Source of the DNA: Ktedonobacterales bacterium
GTDB lineage: Bacteria > Chloroflexota > Ktedonobacteria > Ktedonobacterales > JADMIN01
Assembly: GCA_025935195.1 (NCBI GenBank)
Contig: JAICVS010000012.1
Location: forward strand, 1-53,610
Direction of reading: 5' to 3'
DNA length: 53,610 nucleotides
In this document: one piece after another, positions 41,438 to 50,718 of the stretch
Position numbering within the stretch: position 1 is the first letter of the stretch
How the letters are laid out: the number at the start of each line of letters is the position of its first letter
The notes under the pieces: generated by a model
What the model was told of the DNA's origin: nothing
The model's database searches: none
Seen by the model: the letters and a program-made list of their open reading frames with translations, nothing else
Made by a program: the position numbers and the translations under genes

Positions 41438-41640
41438 AGCTTCAGTGATCTATCTCCACCTTTGCCCAGTCGGGATGAGCCCTGGCATGATGCGGTTTGA
41501 CACAGAGATGTGGACCCCTCGCCGCTTCCGCGGTCCGCGCCGGCGGACGTCGCGGTCGCCAGGCCCGACAGGCGCGATTGCAATCGCCGGCTGGCCGGCG
41601 GCGCGGGTGGCCTGTCCGTGTTCATTCGTCAAAACGCATG

Positions 41641-41676
41641 TATGCCGGGTATGCCGGGTATGCCGGGTATGCCGGG
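41641..41676. repeat. 9-bp tandem repeat x4 (tatgccggg)
   Basis: Four perfect copies in the intergenic stretch between lctP and nrnA. A single copy of a similar sequence (gcatgtatgccgggag) occurs near 53394-53409. Confidence 0.95.
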
Positions 41677-41713
41677 CGGCCAACAACTGACAACACCGCA
41701 CGCGGATCAGACG

Positions 41714-42805
41714 TCATTCCCTGTCCGCTGGCGCGCTGCCTCCCTCAGCCACAGCCGTCTCCAGCACCGGAATCACCCGCCCGATCGCGTCGTCCACGCC
41801 CTCCGCGAGCGAGAAGCCGGCGGCGCGGATGTGGCCGCCGCCGCCAAAGCGCCGCGCCAACGCCGCCACATCATACGGCGCCGCCGCACGCAGGCTGACC
41901 TTCGTGCCGCCGTCGGGCTGCTCCTTGAAGAGCGCGCTGATGGCGACACCGTCTGTGTCCATGAGATATGAGGGCAGGCCGTCATCGCTATCGGCGCTCG
42001 CGCCCGCCTCAGCCAGAGACGACCGCCGGATGGCCGTCCAGATGACACGGCCATCCGCCACTGTACCGAGGTCGCGGTCGAGCGCGATGCCCCAGAGCCG
42101 AGCCTTGGCGAGCGGCTTCATACGATACATCGGCTTGATGATCGACTCCGGCACGCCACCTCGACCGACGAGGTAAGCGCCGGCCATCAGCGTGCGCGGC
42201 GTGGTGGCGTCGAACTCGAACGAGCGCGTATCGGTGATGACGCCCGCGAGCAGGCATTGCGCCGCCGCCGCTGGAATGTCCACGCGGCGGTTGAGCAGGA
42301 AGAGTGTGAGCAGCTCGGCGGTGGCGGCGGAGATGGGGTCAATGATGTTGACGCGCCCGCAGCCCGCCGAGGTAACGTGATGATCGAAGTTGAGGATGGT
42401 GGCTGCCTCGAAGAACGGCTTATAGCGGTCATAGAGCGCGCCGTAGCGGCTCAGCTCGCCCGCGTCGAGCGCGATCACCAGATCGAAGTCCTCATCCGGC
42501 AGGCGAGTGACGACGGCCTCACGTCCCGGCAGGAAACCGTAGTTAGCCGGAACCGGATCGGCGCAAGCCACGACGCACTCCTTGCCGAGCGGCGCCAGCG
42601 CGTGCGCCAGTCCCAGCGCCGAGCCGAGCGCATCCGGATCGGGGTGCTCATGCGCCAGCAGCAGCATGCGCCGCGCCGGTGTGATCAAGCGCCACGCCGC
42701 TTCCGCGAGGTCGTCATCTATGCCGCCGGCCAGGATGCTCGCGAGCGCGTCCAGGTCAACTCCCGCCGGAAGCGTCACGCTTTGGATGGTATGCGGATGG
42801 CTCAC
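41714..42805 (-). CDS. nrnA: DHH/DHHA1 phosphoesterase (NrnA-like oligoribonuclease/pAp phosphatase)
   Basis: This 363-residue protein has a DHH domain with LLLAHEHPDPDALGSALGLA near residue 55, VIALDAGEL near 112 and the name-giving LNFDHHVTSAG near 137, and a DHHA1 domain ending in RFGGGGHIRAAGFSL, which binds the RNA end. NrnA degrades nanoRNA and 3'-phosphoadenosine 5'-phosphate. The usual HxNPDGDA is here HPDPDALGS, still with the metal ligands. GTG 42805 has AGAGG upstream and is my choice; ATG 42835 is an alternative. It follows rbfA and infB on the same strand, an order common in bacteria. Confidence 0.88.
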   Translation of the reverse strand: MSHPHTIQSVTLPAGVDLDALASILAGGIDDDLAEAAWRLITPARRMLLLAHEHPDPDALGSALGLAHALAPLGKECVVACADPVPANYGFLPGREAVVTRLPDEDFDLVIALDAGELSRYGALYDRYKPFFEAATILNFDHHVTSAGCGRVNIIDPISAATAELLTLFLLNRRVDIPAAAAQCLLAGVITDTRSFEFDATTPRTLMAGAYLVGRGGVPESIIKPMYRMKPLAKARLWGIALDRDLGTVADGRVIWTAIRRSSLAEAGASADSDDGLPSYLMDTDGVAISALFKEQPDGGTKVSLRAAAPYDVAALARRFGGGGHIRAAGFSLAEGVDDAIGRVIPVLETAVAEGGSAPADRE

Positions 42806-42933
42806 GTCGCTGTCCTCTCGCCGTAGATATAGCATGGATATATCGAGGCGGCGAGCGCCCTGGTGTGCGAGCGAAAGCGCCCGCACCTGGCACCCACCGC
42901 CTCCATACGATCACCGAATCAACACATCACCGA

Positions 42934-43338
42934 TCAGTCGTCGCCTCCATCCGCGACGGTCGCCGCGCCCGCCGCCCGCCCGCGCTCAGGGGCGTCGGCG
43001 TTCACCCGATTGATCAGATCGATCACATGGGCGCCACGCGCGATGGACTGATCCAGGCGGAACACGATCTCCGGAGTGTGACGCACGGTCAGGCGCTGCG
43101 CGAGCTCGTGCCGCAAGAAGCCGGCGGCATGCTCCAGGGCGGCAAGCGTGGCGCGCTGCTCCGCCTCGTCGCCCATCACGCTCACGAACACCTTCGCGTG
43201 ACGGAGATCGGCGGATACCTCGACACCCGTAATGCTCGCGAACCCGACCCGCGGATCCTTCAAGCGCGTGCGCATCAGATCGCTCAGCTCGTGCGCGATC
43301 ACGTCGCCGAGCTGATCCTGACGCCAATTCTTCGACAT
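42934..43338 (-). CDS. rbfA: Ribosome-binding factor A
   Basis: This 134-residue KH-fold protein helps mature the 16S rRNA 5' end and 30S subunit. It shows DQLGDVIAHELSDLMRTRLK, DPRVGFASITGVEVSADLRH, AKVFVSVMGDE and RHTPEIVFRLDQSIARGAHV, all conserved in RbfA (the KH AxG kink lies in the middle). A C-terminal Ala/Gly/Asp tail follows. It starts at ATG 43338 with GGAGGTGATGT upstream and lies between infB and nrnA. Confidence 0.94.
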   Translation of the reverse strand: MSKNWRQDQLGDVIAHELSDLMRTRLKDPRVGFASITGVEVSADLRHAKVFVSVMGDEAEQRATLAALEHAAGFLRHELAQRLTVRHTPEIVFRLDQSIARGAHVIDLINRVNADAPERGRAAGAATVADGGDD

Positions 43339-43461
43339 ACATCACCTCCGGCGAATGGGCCGGCGCAAGTCGCTGGCCGGCGAGCGGAGGCGCACTCCGC
43401 CTAGCTACAGCATAGCCCGCGCTCGCAAGCACAGCGAGAGCACGGAGCCACATGCCGCCAA

Positions 43462-43497
43462 CATGGCCCCTCTCCTCCGTGGAGGAGAGGGGCCATG
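43462..43497. repeat. Perfect 17-bp palindrome between infB and rbfA (copy 4 of dispersed family)
   Basis: CATGGCCCCTCTCCTCC (43462-43478) and GGAGGAGAGGGGCCATG (43481-43497) are exact inverted copies with a two-base loop, followed by GAGTGAGG. It is the strongest stem of the family and lies inside a presumed operon, 16 bases after the infB stop, so it may set differential expression of infB and rbfA. Confidence 0.9.
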
Positions 43498-43512
43498 GAG
43501 TGAGGATATGCG

Positions 43513-45618
43513 CTACACACGCACCATGTTGAACGTCTCGACGATGTCACCGGGCTGGAGGTCATTGAAGTCCTCCAGAAGGATGCCGCACTCGTAGCCC
43601 TGGAGCACCTCGCGCGAATCCTCCTTGCCGCGGCGCAGCGACTCGATCAGCCCGGTGAAGATCACCTTCCCGCCGCGCTGCACCCGCGCCTGCGACGAGC
43701 GCGTGAGCCGGCCGTCCGTCACCCGGCAGCCGCCGATCATGCGCTTACCCGCCTTGAAGAGCTGCAGCACCTCCGCATGACCCTCGACCTGCTCCCTGTA
43801 CTCCGGCTCCAGCAGGCCCTGCAGCGCCGCGTCAATATCGTCCACCAGCTTGTAGATCACGTCGTAGCCGCGGATGTCCACGCCGTCGTTCTGCGCCACA
43901 CGCTGGGCCGGGCCATCCACCTTGACGCTGAACGCGATGATGATCGCCTTCGAGGCCGATGCCAGATGGACGTCCGTCTCCGTCACATTGCCCACACCGT
44001 CGTGGATCAGCCGGACCTTGAGCGTCTCCGTGCCGGCGCGCGCGAGCGCGTGCTTGAGCGCCTCGATGGAGCCTTGCACGTCGGCCTTGACCAGCAGGTT
44101 CAGCTCCTTGACCTTACCCTCCCGCATCTGCATGTAGAGCGTGTCAAGCGTCACATTGCCCTGCGCCGCCGCCTGCGCCGTGGCCTTGCGCTGATCCACC
44201 AGCGTGCGCGCCGCCTTCTCGTCGCCGACCACCTCGATACGGTCGCCGGCCGCCAAAACCTCCGGCAATCCCAGGATGCTGACGGGCGTGCTGGGCAAGG
44301 CCTTCTTGATGCGCGCGCCCGTGTCGTCGAACATCGCGCGCACCTTGCCGGAGATCGTGCCCGCCACGATGATCTCGCCGACCTCCAGCGTCCCCTCCAT
44401 GATCAGCGCCGTCGCCGTGACGCCGCTGTTCCTGTCGAGCCGCGCCTCGATCACCACCCCCTGCGCCTTAGCGCGCGGGTTGGCCTTGAGGTCTTCGATG
44501 TCGGCCACCAGCAGTAGCATCTCCAGCAGCTCGGCGATGCCGGTGTTCTGCTTCGCCGAGACTGGCACGCAGATCACGTCGCCGCCATACTCTTCGATGA
44601 CCACGCCGTGATCGGCGAGCTGCTGCTTGACCTTATCCGGATTGGCGCCGGCCTTGTCAATCTTGTTGAGCGCGACGACGATCGGCACCTTGGCCGCGCG
44701 CGCGTGGTCAATCGCCTCGATGGTCTGCGGCATCACGCCGTCGTCCGCCGCGACCACGATCACGGCGATGTCAGTGGCCTGAGCGCCGCGCGCGCGCATG
44801 GCGGTGAACGCCTCGTGGCCCGGCGTGTCCAGGAACGTGATCTTGCGCCCGTTGATCTCCACCTGATAGGCGCCGATGTGCTGCGTGATGCCGCCGGCCT
44901 CGCCCGCCGCCACGCGCGTATTGCGGATGGCGTCCAGCAGCGACGTTTTGCCGTGGTCCACGTGGCCCATCACGGTGACGACCGGCGGCCGCGTGATGCG
45001 TCCCACCTCGCTCACCCGCGCGCCGATCTTGCCCGCCTCCGGCCGGGTCGCGCTCGGCGGTGCGGCAGCGGCGGCCTCCTCCGGCTCAAAGCCGAGCGTC
45101 GTGGCGACCTTGGCGGCCGAGTCGTACTTGACCACCTGATTGATACTGGCGAAGATGCCGGCGGCAATCAGGTTGCGGATGATCTCGTTGACGGTCACGC
45201 CGAGCAGATCGGCCAGGTCTTTGACCATGATCTGCGCCGGAATGGCGACAGGCCCCGTCGGCTTCGTCGGCACAGCGGCCTTGGGGCCGCTCGGCATGCC
45301 CCCCGGCCCACGCGACGGGCCGCCGCGATGGCCGTTCGCGCGGCCACGCTGGCCGCCTCCGGGTCGTCCACCGGGTCGTCCGCCCGCGCCACCGGGCCGG
45401 GGCGCCGGGGCGCCGGGCCGCGCCCCACCCGGAGCCCCCGGCCGGGGAGCGCCGGGACGAGGGGCCATCGGGCGTTGGCCGCCGCCGCCATTTGGGCCGC
45501 CGGCGGGGCGGGCAATGCCGCCGCCGGGCAGCGGACGGGCGCCAGCCGGCAGGGCGGTGCGCTCAGGGCCAGGAGTGGGTGTGCGTCCGGTCGTGGTTCG
45601 GGATGTTGTATCAGGCAT
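43513..45618 (-). CDS. infB: Translation initiation factor IF-2
   Basis: This 701-residue GTPase places initiator tRNA on the ribosome. The N-terminal 110 residues are low-complexity Pro/Gly/Arg/Ala, then an IF2_N-type module ([20 protein letters not shown]). The G domain starts near residue 210: G1 [18 protein letters not shown]3 [19 protein letters not shown]4 [12 protein letters not shown]. Domains II-IV follow up to the C-terminal [23 protein letters not shown] 45618 has AAGGAGGG upstream; a longer open frame has no such site. Unusually it is not preceded by rimP-nusA: the upstream side is a 313-base structured leader and a divergent gene. Confidence 0.97.
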   Translation of the reverse strand: MPDTTSRTTTGRTPTPGPERTALPAGARPLPGGGIARPAGGPNGGGGQRPMAPRPGAPRPGAPGGARPGAPAPRPGGAGGRPGGRPGGGQRGRANGHRGGPSRGPGGMPSGPKAAVPTKPTGPVAIPAQIMVKDLADLLGVTVNEIIRNLIAAGIFASINQVVKYDSAAKVATTLGFEPEEAAAAAPPSATRPEAGKIGARVSEVGRITRPPVVTVMGHVDHGKTSLLDAIRNTRVAAGEAGGITQHIGAYQVEINGRKITFLDTPGHEAFTAMRARGAQATDIAVIVVAADDGVMPQTIEAIDHARAAKVPIVVALNKIDKAGANPDKVKQQLADHGVVIEEYGGDVICVPVSAKQNTGIAELLEMLLLVADIEDLKANPRAKAQGVVIEARLDRNSGVTATALIMEGTLEVGEIIVAGTISGKVRAMFDDTGARIKKALPSTPVSILGLPEVLAAGDRIEVVGDEKAARTLVDQRKATAQAAAQGNVTLDTLYMQMREGKVKELNLLVKADVQGSIEALKHALARAGTETLKVRLIHDGVGNVTETDVHLASASKAIIIAFSVKVDGPAQRVAQNDGVDIRGYDVIYKLVDDIDAALQGLLEPEYREQVEGHAEVLQLFKAGKRMIGGCRVTDGRLTRSSQARVQRGGKVIFTGLIESLRRGKEDSREVLQGYECGILLEDFNDLQPGDIVETFNMVRV

Positions 45619-45655
45619 GTTGGCCCTCCTTCGTACACACCCTGGCAAACGCCCT

Positions 45656-45700
45656 GACAAAAACACAGGCCGGCCATCCCACAAAACGGGAAAGCCAGCC
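45656..45700 (-). terminator. Intrinsic terminator within the infB leader
   Basis: On the minus strand GGCTGGCTTTCCC pairs with GGGATGGCCGGCC (two G-U pairs, one mismatch, seven-base loop) and is followed by TGTGTTTTTGTC. It lies about 50 bases before the infB start, so it must be read through or prevented from forming for infB to be expressed. Confidence 0.6.
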
Positions 45701-45857
45701 CAACGCGGTGCAGTGTGTTGTGTCCGGGCCAGAGATGTCAGCCCGCGTGCCGACTGCCACTAGCGCAGCCTGCGAGCGCCCTGGTTAAGCACACATAGCA
45801 TTGCTCTTCTTGCCCCGCGCTGGGGTCATCATGAGGTGTGTGAACAATCGCTTCCTG

Positions 45858-45929
45858 TGGGGAGTCGTCTCAGCTCATCGTGACGCCGCCATATGATGTC
45901 GCCATCCCGTAGGCTCCGGCGACTCCCCA
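45858..45929 (-). ncRNA. Candidate structured 5' UTR element (cis-regulatory RNA) of infB
   Basis: On the minus strand the RNA begins UGGGGAGUCG and ends CGACUCCCCA, ten perfect pairs closing a 72-base element. Within it, GUCGCC and GGCGAC can form a competing six-base stem that uses four bases of the outer 5' arm, and CGUC/GACG a further short stem. The element starts right at the predicted transcription start (about 45931) and precedes a leader terminator. I do not recognise it as a known riboswitch; a tRNA is excluded (no T-arm motif). Confidence 0.5.
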
Positions 45930-45937
45930 ACCTCGTT

Positions 45938-45966
45938 AGCATATCGCAAAATGAGCCGATAATCAA
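45938..45966 (-). promoter_or_regulatory. Sigma-70-like promoter of infB (TTGATT-17-TATGCT)
   Basis: On the minus strand TTGATT (45966-45961), 17 bases, and TATGCT (45943-45938). The start point would be near 45931, giving a leader of about 313 bases. Confidence 0.6.
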
Positions 45967-46249
45967 CAAGCGAGTACTACTACCCTACGGCTGGTGAATG
46001 CTTCCCATCCGTACGAGTCCATACGAGGCGCATCTCAGTCCGCGGCGCGGGCTTTGCGGTCGCGGGCTCTCCAGAGATGGCCGCACCCTGCCTACGCCTT
46101 GATATTACCGCTCGTCTATAGGCATTTGCGGCGAATACGCTATAATAGGGCGGCGCAACGCGGGAACGTGGGAGAAAGGATGCGCCGCCGTCCGGCACGC
46201 GAGGGTCGCGTGGAGCGACCGCCGCGAGATGTTGGGGGACGTAACGTAG

Positions 46250-47002
46250 ATGCCAGCAGAGAAGCCAGCGGAACGTGACGCGCGCGCGCTCCAGCCCGCG
46301 CCGCCACCAACTCCTTCCGGGCCGCGGCGCTCGCGCGGCGCATTCGCCATCGGCTGCGCCGCTCTCGTCGGCCTCTCGCTGCTGCTGCTGCTCACCGATG
46401 CCGGCCACGCGGTGGTCGCGTCGGCTGGGACGGCCGAGCGGCGCGCGACGCCGGCTCCCAGAGCCACAAAACCGTCTACCGCCACACCTACGCCCGCCCC
46501 GCGCTCCGGGTTCCTCACCTACGCCGACCAATCCGGCGGCTACCGCATCCAGTATCCGCTCGGTTGGGTCTATTCACATATCGGTCCAGCGACGGAGTTC
46601 GCGGATAGCGGCGACGCTCCAAGCTATGAGGTGCAGGTGCTTGTGCCCGCCAACCTGGATACCGTTGACCTCGGCGGCGCCGATCCGTCCGACGCGGCGT
46701 CGTGGACGAACTACGCCCTGACCGCCCTGGCCCATCGCTACCGCAACGAGTTCGCCGTCATGCAGAGCGGCCCGACCGTGGCCACCTTCGGCCGGGCCAC
46801 CTGGCGTGTGGGCGCTGCCCGCATCGCGTCCGGCACGTCGTCCATTCGGGTGGATGTGTACGCGACCGTGCATACCGACAAGCCCTACATCATCAGTCTA
46901 TTGACCGCGGACACTAGCTTCTCGTCGGCCGACGCGCGCTACTTCGCGCCAATGCTGCGCAGCTTCGAGTTCCTCCCCGGCGCCACCGCCGGCCCGGCCT
47001 GA
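46250..47002 (+). CDS. Membrane-anchored protein with extracytoplasmic beta domain
   Basis: This 250-residue protein has a Pro/Arg-rich cytoplasmic start, one membrane helix at about 32-50 (FAIGCAALVGLSLLLLL), a Pro/Thr-rich linker and an external domain containing YADQSGGYRIQYPLGWVYS, the pattern of PsbP/DUF1795-like folds, then VATFGRATWRVGAARIA and a final ARYFAPMLRSFEFLP. I do not know its function. A TATAAT at 46141-46146 lies 100 bases upstream. It precedes the spermidine-synthase-like gene by 13 bases and is probably co-transcribed with it. Confidence 0.72.
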   Translation: MPAEKPAERDARALQPAPPPTPSGPRRSRGAFAIGCAALVGLSLLLLLTDAGHAVVASAGTAERRATPAPRATKPSTATPTPAPRSGFLTYADQSGGYRIQYPLGWVYSHIGPATEFADSGDAPSYEVQVLVPANLDTVDLGGADPSDAASWTNYALTALAHRYRNEFAVMQSGPTVATFGRATWRVGAARIASGTSSIRVDVYATVHTDKPYIISLLTADTSFSSADARYFAPMLRSFEFLPGATAGPA

Positions 47003-47015
47003 AAGCGACGGTTGC

Positions 47016-48725
47016 ATGCGACTGATCCCCGGCGCCCGCGCCACCCCCGCCGCTAGCTCCTCAGGGGTTTCGGCGGCCGCACCGCGCACGGTCGCGCCCA
47101 CGGCGCATGGCGCTCCGGCCGTCCCCGCGAGCGCGACCACTTCCGCCGTCGCCGGGGTTGTGCCCATCGTGCCGGCGCGACTCATCACGCTCGTCTTCGT
47201 CGCTGGCGTGGCCTCGCTCGCGCTGGAGATGTGCGCCCCGCGCCTGCTCGCCCCCTACTTCGGCACCTCGCTCTTCATCTGGGCCAACGTGATCGGCCTC
47301 TTCCTGATCTATCTGGCCTCCGGCTACTTCATCGGCGGCCGCATCGCCGACCGCCATCCTGAGCCGCGCCTGCTCTGCGCGCTCACCGCCATCGCCGCAC
47401 TGGCGGCCGGCCTCATCCCCTTCGTCAGTCGCCCCGTGCTCCAGTGGTCCGTGCAGGGCTTGCAAACCGTCAACGCCGGCGTCTTCTACACGTCACTGCT
47501 GGCCGTCATCTTGCTCTTCTCCATCCCAGTGACGCTGCTCGGCGTCGTCTCGCCCTTCGCCGTGCGCCTGAGCGTGCGCGCCGTCGGCAGCACTGGCCGC
47601 AGCGCCGGCAACCTCTACGCGCTCTCCACCGCCGGCAGCATCCTCGGCGCCTTCCTGCCCGTGCTGCTGCTGATCCCCTGGCTCGGCGTGCGCCGGACGC
47701 TGCTCACCATCTGCGTGGCGCTGCTGCTCGTCTCGCTCTGGGGGCTGGATATGCCCGTCGCGCTCGGCCCACGCACCGTGCCCGCGCGCTGGCTGGTCGC
47801 GGCCGTCGGCATCCTGCCGCTGCTGCCGCTGCTGCTGCCCCAGGCCGTCCCGCTGGGCTTCCTCAAGCCCCAGCCCGGCCTGATCGCCGAGCGTGAATCT
47901 CTCTACAACTACATCCAGGTGGTCAAACAGGACGACGGCACCGTGAACCTCGTGCTGAACGAGGGCCAGGCCATCCACTCCATCTACAACCCGAACCGTG
48001 TGCTGACCGGCTGGTACTGGGATTACTTCCTCGCCGCGCCCTACTTCAACAGCGCCGCCATGGGCCAGGTGCATCGCATCGGCATCATCGGGCTGGCCGG
48101 CGGCACCGTCGCTCGCCAGTTCACCCAGGTCTACGGCGCGAACGTCCAGATTGACGGCGTGGAGATTGACCCAGAGATCGTCTCCGTCGGGCGCCAGTAT
48201 TTCGCCATGACCGAGCCAAATCTGCACGTCTACGTCGAGGACGGCCGCACCTTCCTACGCGCCACCCACCAGACCTACGACGTGGTCGCCATTGACGCCT
48301 TCCAGCAGCCCTACATCCCCTTCCAGCTCACCACCAAAGAATTCTTCGAGGAGATCAAGGCGCACCTCTCGCCCCACGGCGTCGTCGTACTCAACACCGG
48401 CCACACGCGCACCGACTTCCGGCTGGTGCGGGCGTTCGTCAACACCATGAGCACCGTCTTCCCCAACGTCTACACCTTCAACGTGCCTGATACCTTCAAC
48501 ACCGAGGTCATGGCGACCAACAGCCCCACCTCGCTGCAAGGCTTTCTGAACAACCTGAACACCATCCCGCGTGGCACGGACCTGGGCGCGGTGGCGGACG
48601 AGGTTGCCCCCGTCGCGCAAGCGGCGCATGCCGAGCCGGGCGGCGTCGTCTTCACCGATGACCGCGCCCCCATCGAGCAACTGACCGATCAGCTTCTACT
48701 CAACTATATCAGCAGCGGCGGCTAA
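47016..48725 (+). CDS. Membrane-fused spermidine-synthase-like protein
   Basis: This 569-residue protein joins an N-terminal membrane part of about seven helices (GVASLALEMCAPRLLAPYFG, VIGLFLIYLASGYFIGG, LLAVILLFSIPVTLLGVVSP, ...) to a C-terminal SAM-type Rossmann domain as in spermidine synthases: YNYIQVVKQDDG, IGIIGLAGGTVARQFTQVYG, DGVEIDPEIVSVGRQYF, YVEDGRTFLR and VVAIDAFQQPYIPFQLTTKE. The aminopropyltransferase gatekeeper pattern (GGGDG) is altered to GLAGGT, so polyamine synthase activity is not assured. The first 40 residues are low complexity. Such fusions are widespread and mostly uncharacterised. Confidence 0.85.
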   Translation: MRLIPGARATPAASSSGVSAAAPRTVAPTAHGAPAVPASATTSAVAGVVPIVPARLITLVFVAGVASLALEMCAPRLLAPYFGTSLFIWANVIGLFLIYLASGYFIGGRIADRHPEPRLLCALTAIAALAAGLIPFVSRPVLQWSVQGLQTVNAGVFYTSLLAVILLFSIPVTLLGVVSPFAVRLSVRAVGSTGRSAGNLYALSTAGSILGAFLPVLLLIPWLGVRRTLLTICVALLLVSLWGLDMPVALGPRTVPARWLVAAVGILPLLPLLLPQAVPLGFLKPQPGLIAERESLYNYIQVVKQDDGTVNLVLNEGQAIHSIYNPNRVLTGWYWDYFLAAPYFNSAAMGQVHRIGIIGLAGGTVARQFTQVYGANVQIDGVEIDPEIVSVGRQYFAMTEPNLHVYVEDGRTFLRATHQTYDVVAIDAFQQPYIPFQLTTKEFFEEIKAHLSPHGVVVLNTGHTRTDFRLVRAFVNTMSTVFPNVYTFNVPDTFNTEVMATNSPTSLQGFLNNLNTIPRGTDLGAVADEVAPVAQAAHAEPGGVVFTDDRAPIEQLTDQLLLNYISSGG

Positions 48726-48763
48726 CCCATTCAGATCAGAAGACCGGGAAGAGGATATCCGCG

Positions 48764-50050
48764 ATGAGCGTCACGGCGATTGTCGGCGCCCAATGGGGCG
48801 ACGAGGGCAAAGGCAAGATCATAGACGAGCTGGCCGCGCGCACCGACTTCGTCGTGCGCTACCAGGGCGGCGGCAACGCTGGCCACCGCGTCGTCCACGG
48901 CGGGCGCGAGTTCGCCTTCCACCTCGTGCCCGCCGGCATCCTCCACCCCAACGTCACCTGCGTCATCGGCAACGGTGTGGTGGTGGACCCGCGCGGCCTG
49001 CTCGCCGAACTGGCGATGCTGCGCGAGATGGGCGTCGGCCTGGATCGCTTCTTCATCAGCGAGCGCGCCCACGTCGTCATGCCCTACCATTTCGTGCTGG
49101 ATCGGCTGGAAGAGGAGAGCCGCGGCGTCGAGAAGATCGGCACCGTCATGCGCGGCATCGGCCCCGCCTACGTGGATAAATACGCGCGCACCGGCATCCG
49201 CATGGCCGACCTGCTAGACGCCGACCAGTTCCGTGCCAAGCTCGCCACCGCACTGGCACAGAAGAACCGCATGATCACGCAGATCTACGGCCAGTCGCCG
49301 CTCTCGCTCGAAGAGATTCACACCGAATACTTCGGCTACGCCCAGCAGCTCCGCCGCTTCATCGCCGATACCGAGGGCATGCTCCAGAAGGCCGTCGCCG
49401 ATGGCCGCTCGATCCTGCTGGAGGGCGCGCAGGGCGCGCTGCTGGATGTGGACTTCGGCACCTACCCGTTCGTCACGGCGTCTTCCACCGTCGCCGGCAA
49501 CGCCTCCACCGGCGCCGGCCTGCCACTCCGCGGCATCCGCCAGGTGCTCGGCATCTACAAAGCCTACATCACGCGCGTCGGCTCCGGGCCAATGCCGACC
49601 GAGCTTTTCAACGGCGAGGGCGACGCGCTGCGCGAGGCCGGCCATGAGTACGGCACCACCACCGGCCGGCCGCGCCGCTGCGGCTGGTTCGACGCCGTCA
49701 GCGGACGCTTCGTCGCCCGCCTCAACGGCTTCGACAGCATCGCCGTCATGAAACTCGACGTGCTCGATACCCTGCCCACGCTCAAGATCTGCACCTCGTA
49801 CCGGCTGGGCGAGACGGCGTTGAGCGTCCCACCCGCCAACCTCAACGATCTCGCCGCCTGTGAGCCGGTCTACGAGGAGTGGCCCGGCTGGCAGACCCCC
49901 ACCAGCGGCGCCGCCGGTTGGGACGACCTGCCGGAGAACGCCCACCGCTACCTGCGCCGCATCGAGGAATTGCTGGAGACGCCGCTCGCCCTCGTCTCCG
50001 TCGGCCCCGGCCGCGGCGAGACCATCCACCTGCGCGAGCTGAACGTGTAG
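48764..50050 (+). CDS. purA: Adenylosuccinate synthetase
   Basis: This 428-residue enzyme makes adenylosuccinate from IMP, Asp and GTP. Signatures: IVGAQWGDEGKGKIIDEL at the N terminus with the catalytic Asp, GGNAGHRVVHGGREFAFHLV with the catalytic His near residue 41, GIGPAYVDKYARTGIRM, LEGAQGALLDVDFGTYPFVT, and TTTGRPRRCGWFDAV. All active-site segments are present. It starts at ATG 48764, 38 bases after the previous stop, with AAGAGGA upstream. The following P-loop gene begins 11 bases after its stop. Confidence 0.97.
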   Translation: MSVTAIVGAQWGDEGKGKIIDELAARTDFVVRYQGGGNAGHRVVHGGREFAFHLVPAGILHPNVTCVIGNGVVVDPRGLLAELAMLREMGVGLDRFFISERAHVVMPYHFVLDRLEEESRGVEKIGTVMRGIGPAYVDKYARTGIRMADLLDADQFRAKLATALAQKNRMITQIYGQSPLSLEEIHTEYFGYAQQLRRFIADTEGMLQKAVADGRSILLEGAQGALLDVDFGTYPFVTASSTVAGNASTGAGLPLRGIRQVLGIYKAYITRVGSGPMPTELFNGEGDALREAGHEYGTTTGRPRRCGWFDAVSGRFVARLNGFDSIAVMKLDVLDTLPTLKICTSYRLGETALSVPPANLNDLAACEPVYEEWPGWQTPTSGAAGWDDLPENAHRYLRRIEELLETPLALVSVGPGRGETIHLRELNV

Positions 50051-50061
50051 GGCAGGCCATC

Positions 50062-50583
50062 GTGAAGCGCATCCTGCTGACCGGGCTGTCGGGAACTGGC
50101 AAGTCTACACTCATCGCCGCGCTCGCCGCACGCGGGTATCGAGCCGTGGACGCGGATTGCGACGCCTACTCGACGTGGGCGGAGCCTACCAGCGACCCCA
50201 GCGCCGTCGGGCCGCCAGTGGAAGTAGGCAGGGATTGGGTGTGGCGCGAGGACCGCATCCAGGCGCTCTTATCCACAGAGGACACTGACGTCTTGTTCCT
50301 GGGCGGATGCGCGGAGAATATGGGCCGATTCCTTCCCCAATTCGACCATGTCGTGCTACTGCGCGCGCCGGCCGCCGTCCTCGTCGAGCGCCTACGTACG
50401 CGGACCAACAATCCGTATGGGAAGCATCCCGACGAAGTCGCCCGCGTGCGGGGCCAAGTGGAAACGGTCGAGCCGCTCTTGCGCCGTGCGGCCGGACACG
50501 AGGTTGACACCAACGTCCCACTCGCCGCGGTCGTGGCGACCGTGCTCCGGCTGGCGCGGGCACCGAGGCATGGTATGCGCTGA
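50062..50583 (+). CDS. Small P-loop kinase (AAA/shikimate-kinase-like)
   Basis: This 173-residue protein starts at GTG 50062. It has the Walker A RILLTGLSGTGKSTLIAALA, an acidic DADCDAYSTW near residue 30, a strand DTDVLFLGGCAENMGRF, and the lid-like VERLRTRTNNPYGKHPDEVA. This layout matches small nucleotide/small-molecule kinases of unknown substrate. It lies 11 bases after purA and may be co-transcribed. A hairpin (50603-50638) follows its stop. Confidence 0.82.
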   Translation: MKRILLTGLSGTGKSTLIAALAARGYRAVDADCDAYSTWAEPTSDPSAVGPPVEVGRDWVWREDRIQALLSTEDTDVLFLGGCAENMGRFLPQFDHVVLLRAPAAVLVERLRTRTNNPYGKHPDEVARVRGQVETVEPLLRRAAGHEVDTNVPLAAVVATVLRLARAPRHGMR

Positions 50584-50602
50584 TCGGCCGCGCCCGCGAA
50601 CC

Positions 50603-50638
50603 GTCCTGTAACATCCGGCCATGTGTCGGTGACAGGAC
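50603..50638 (+). terminator. Hairpin after the P-loop kinase gene
   Basis: GTCCTGT (50603-50609) and ACAGGAC (50632-50638) with an inner CCG/CGG pair; no T-run. It may end the purA transcript. Confidence 0.45.
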
Positions 50639-50718
50639 TAACGCTCCCCAGAATCACGGCCAGAAATCTGCCCGCACGCCGTTCGGCGTGGCGTAGAATG
50701 AGAGAGAGGAACAGCTCA

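Noticed and set aside
41641..41676. CRISPR array
   Set aside because: Units are 9 bases, directly adjacent, without spacers; the same holds for the repeats at 18381 and 21961. No cas genes are present.
45858..45929. tRNA gene
   Set aside because: The length of 72 bases and the closing stem look similar, but there is no T-arm consensus, no proper anticodon arm and the closing stem is ten pairs.
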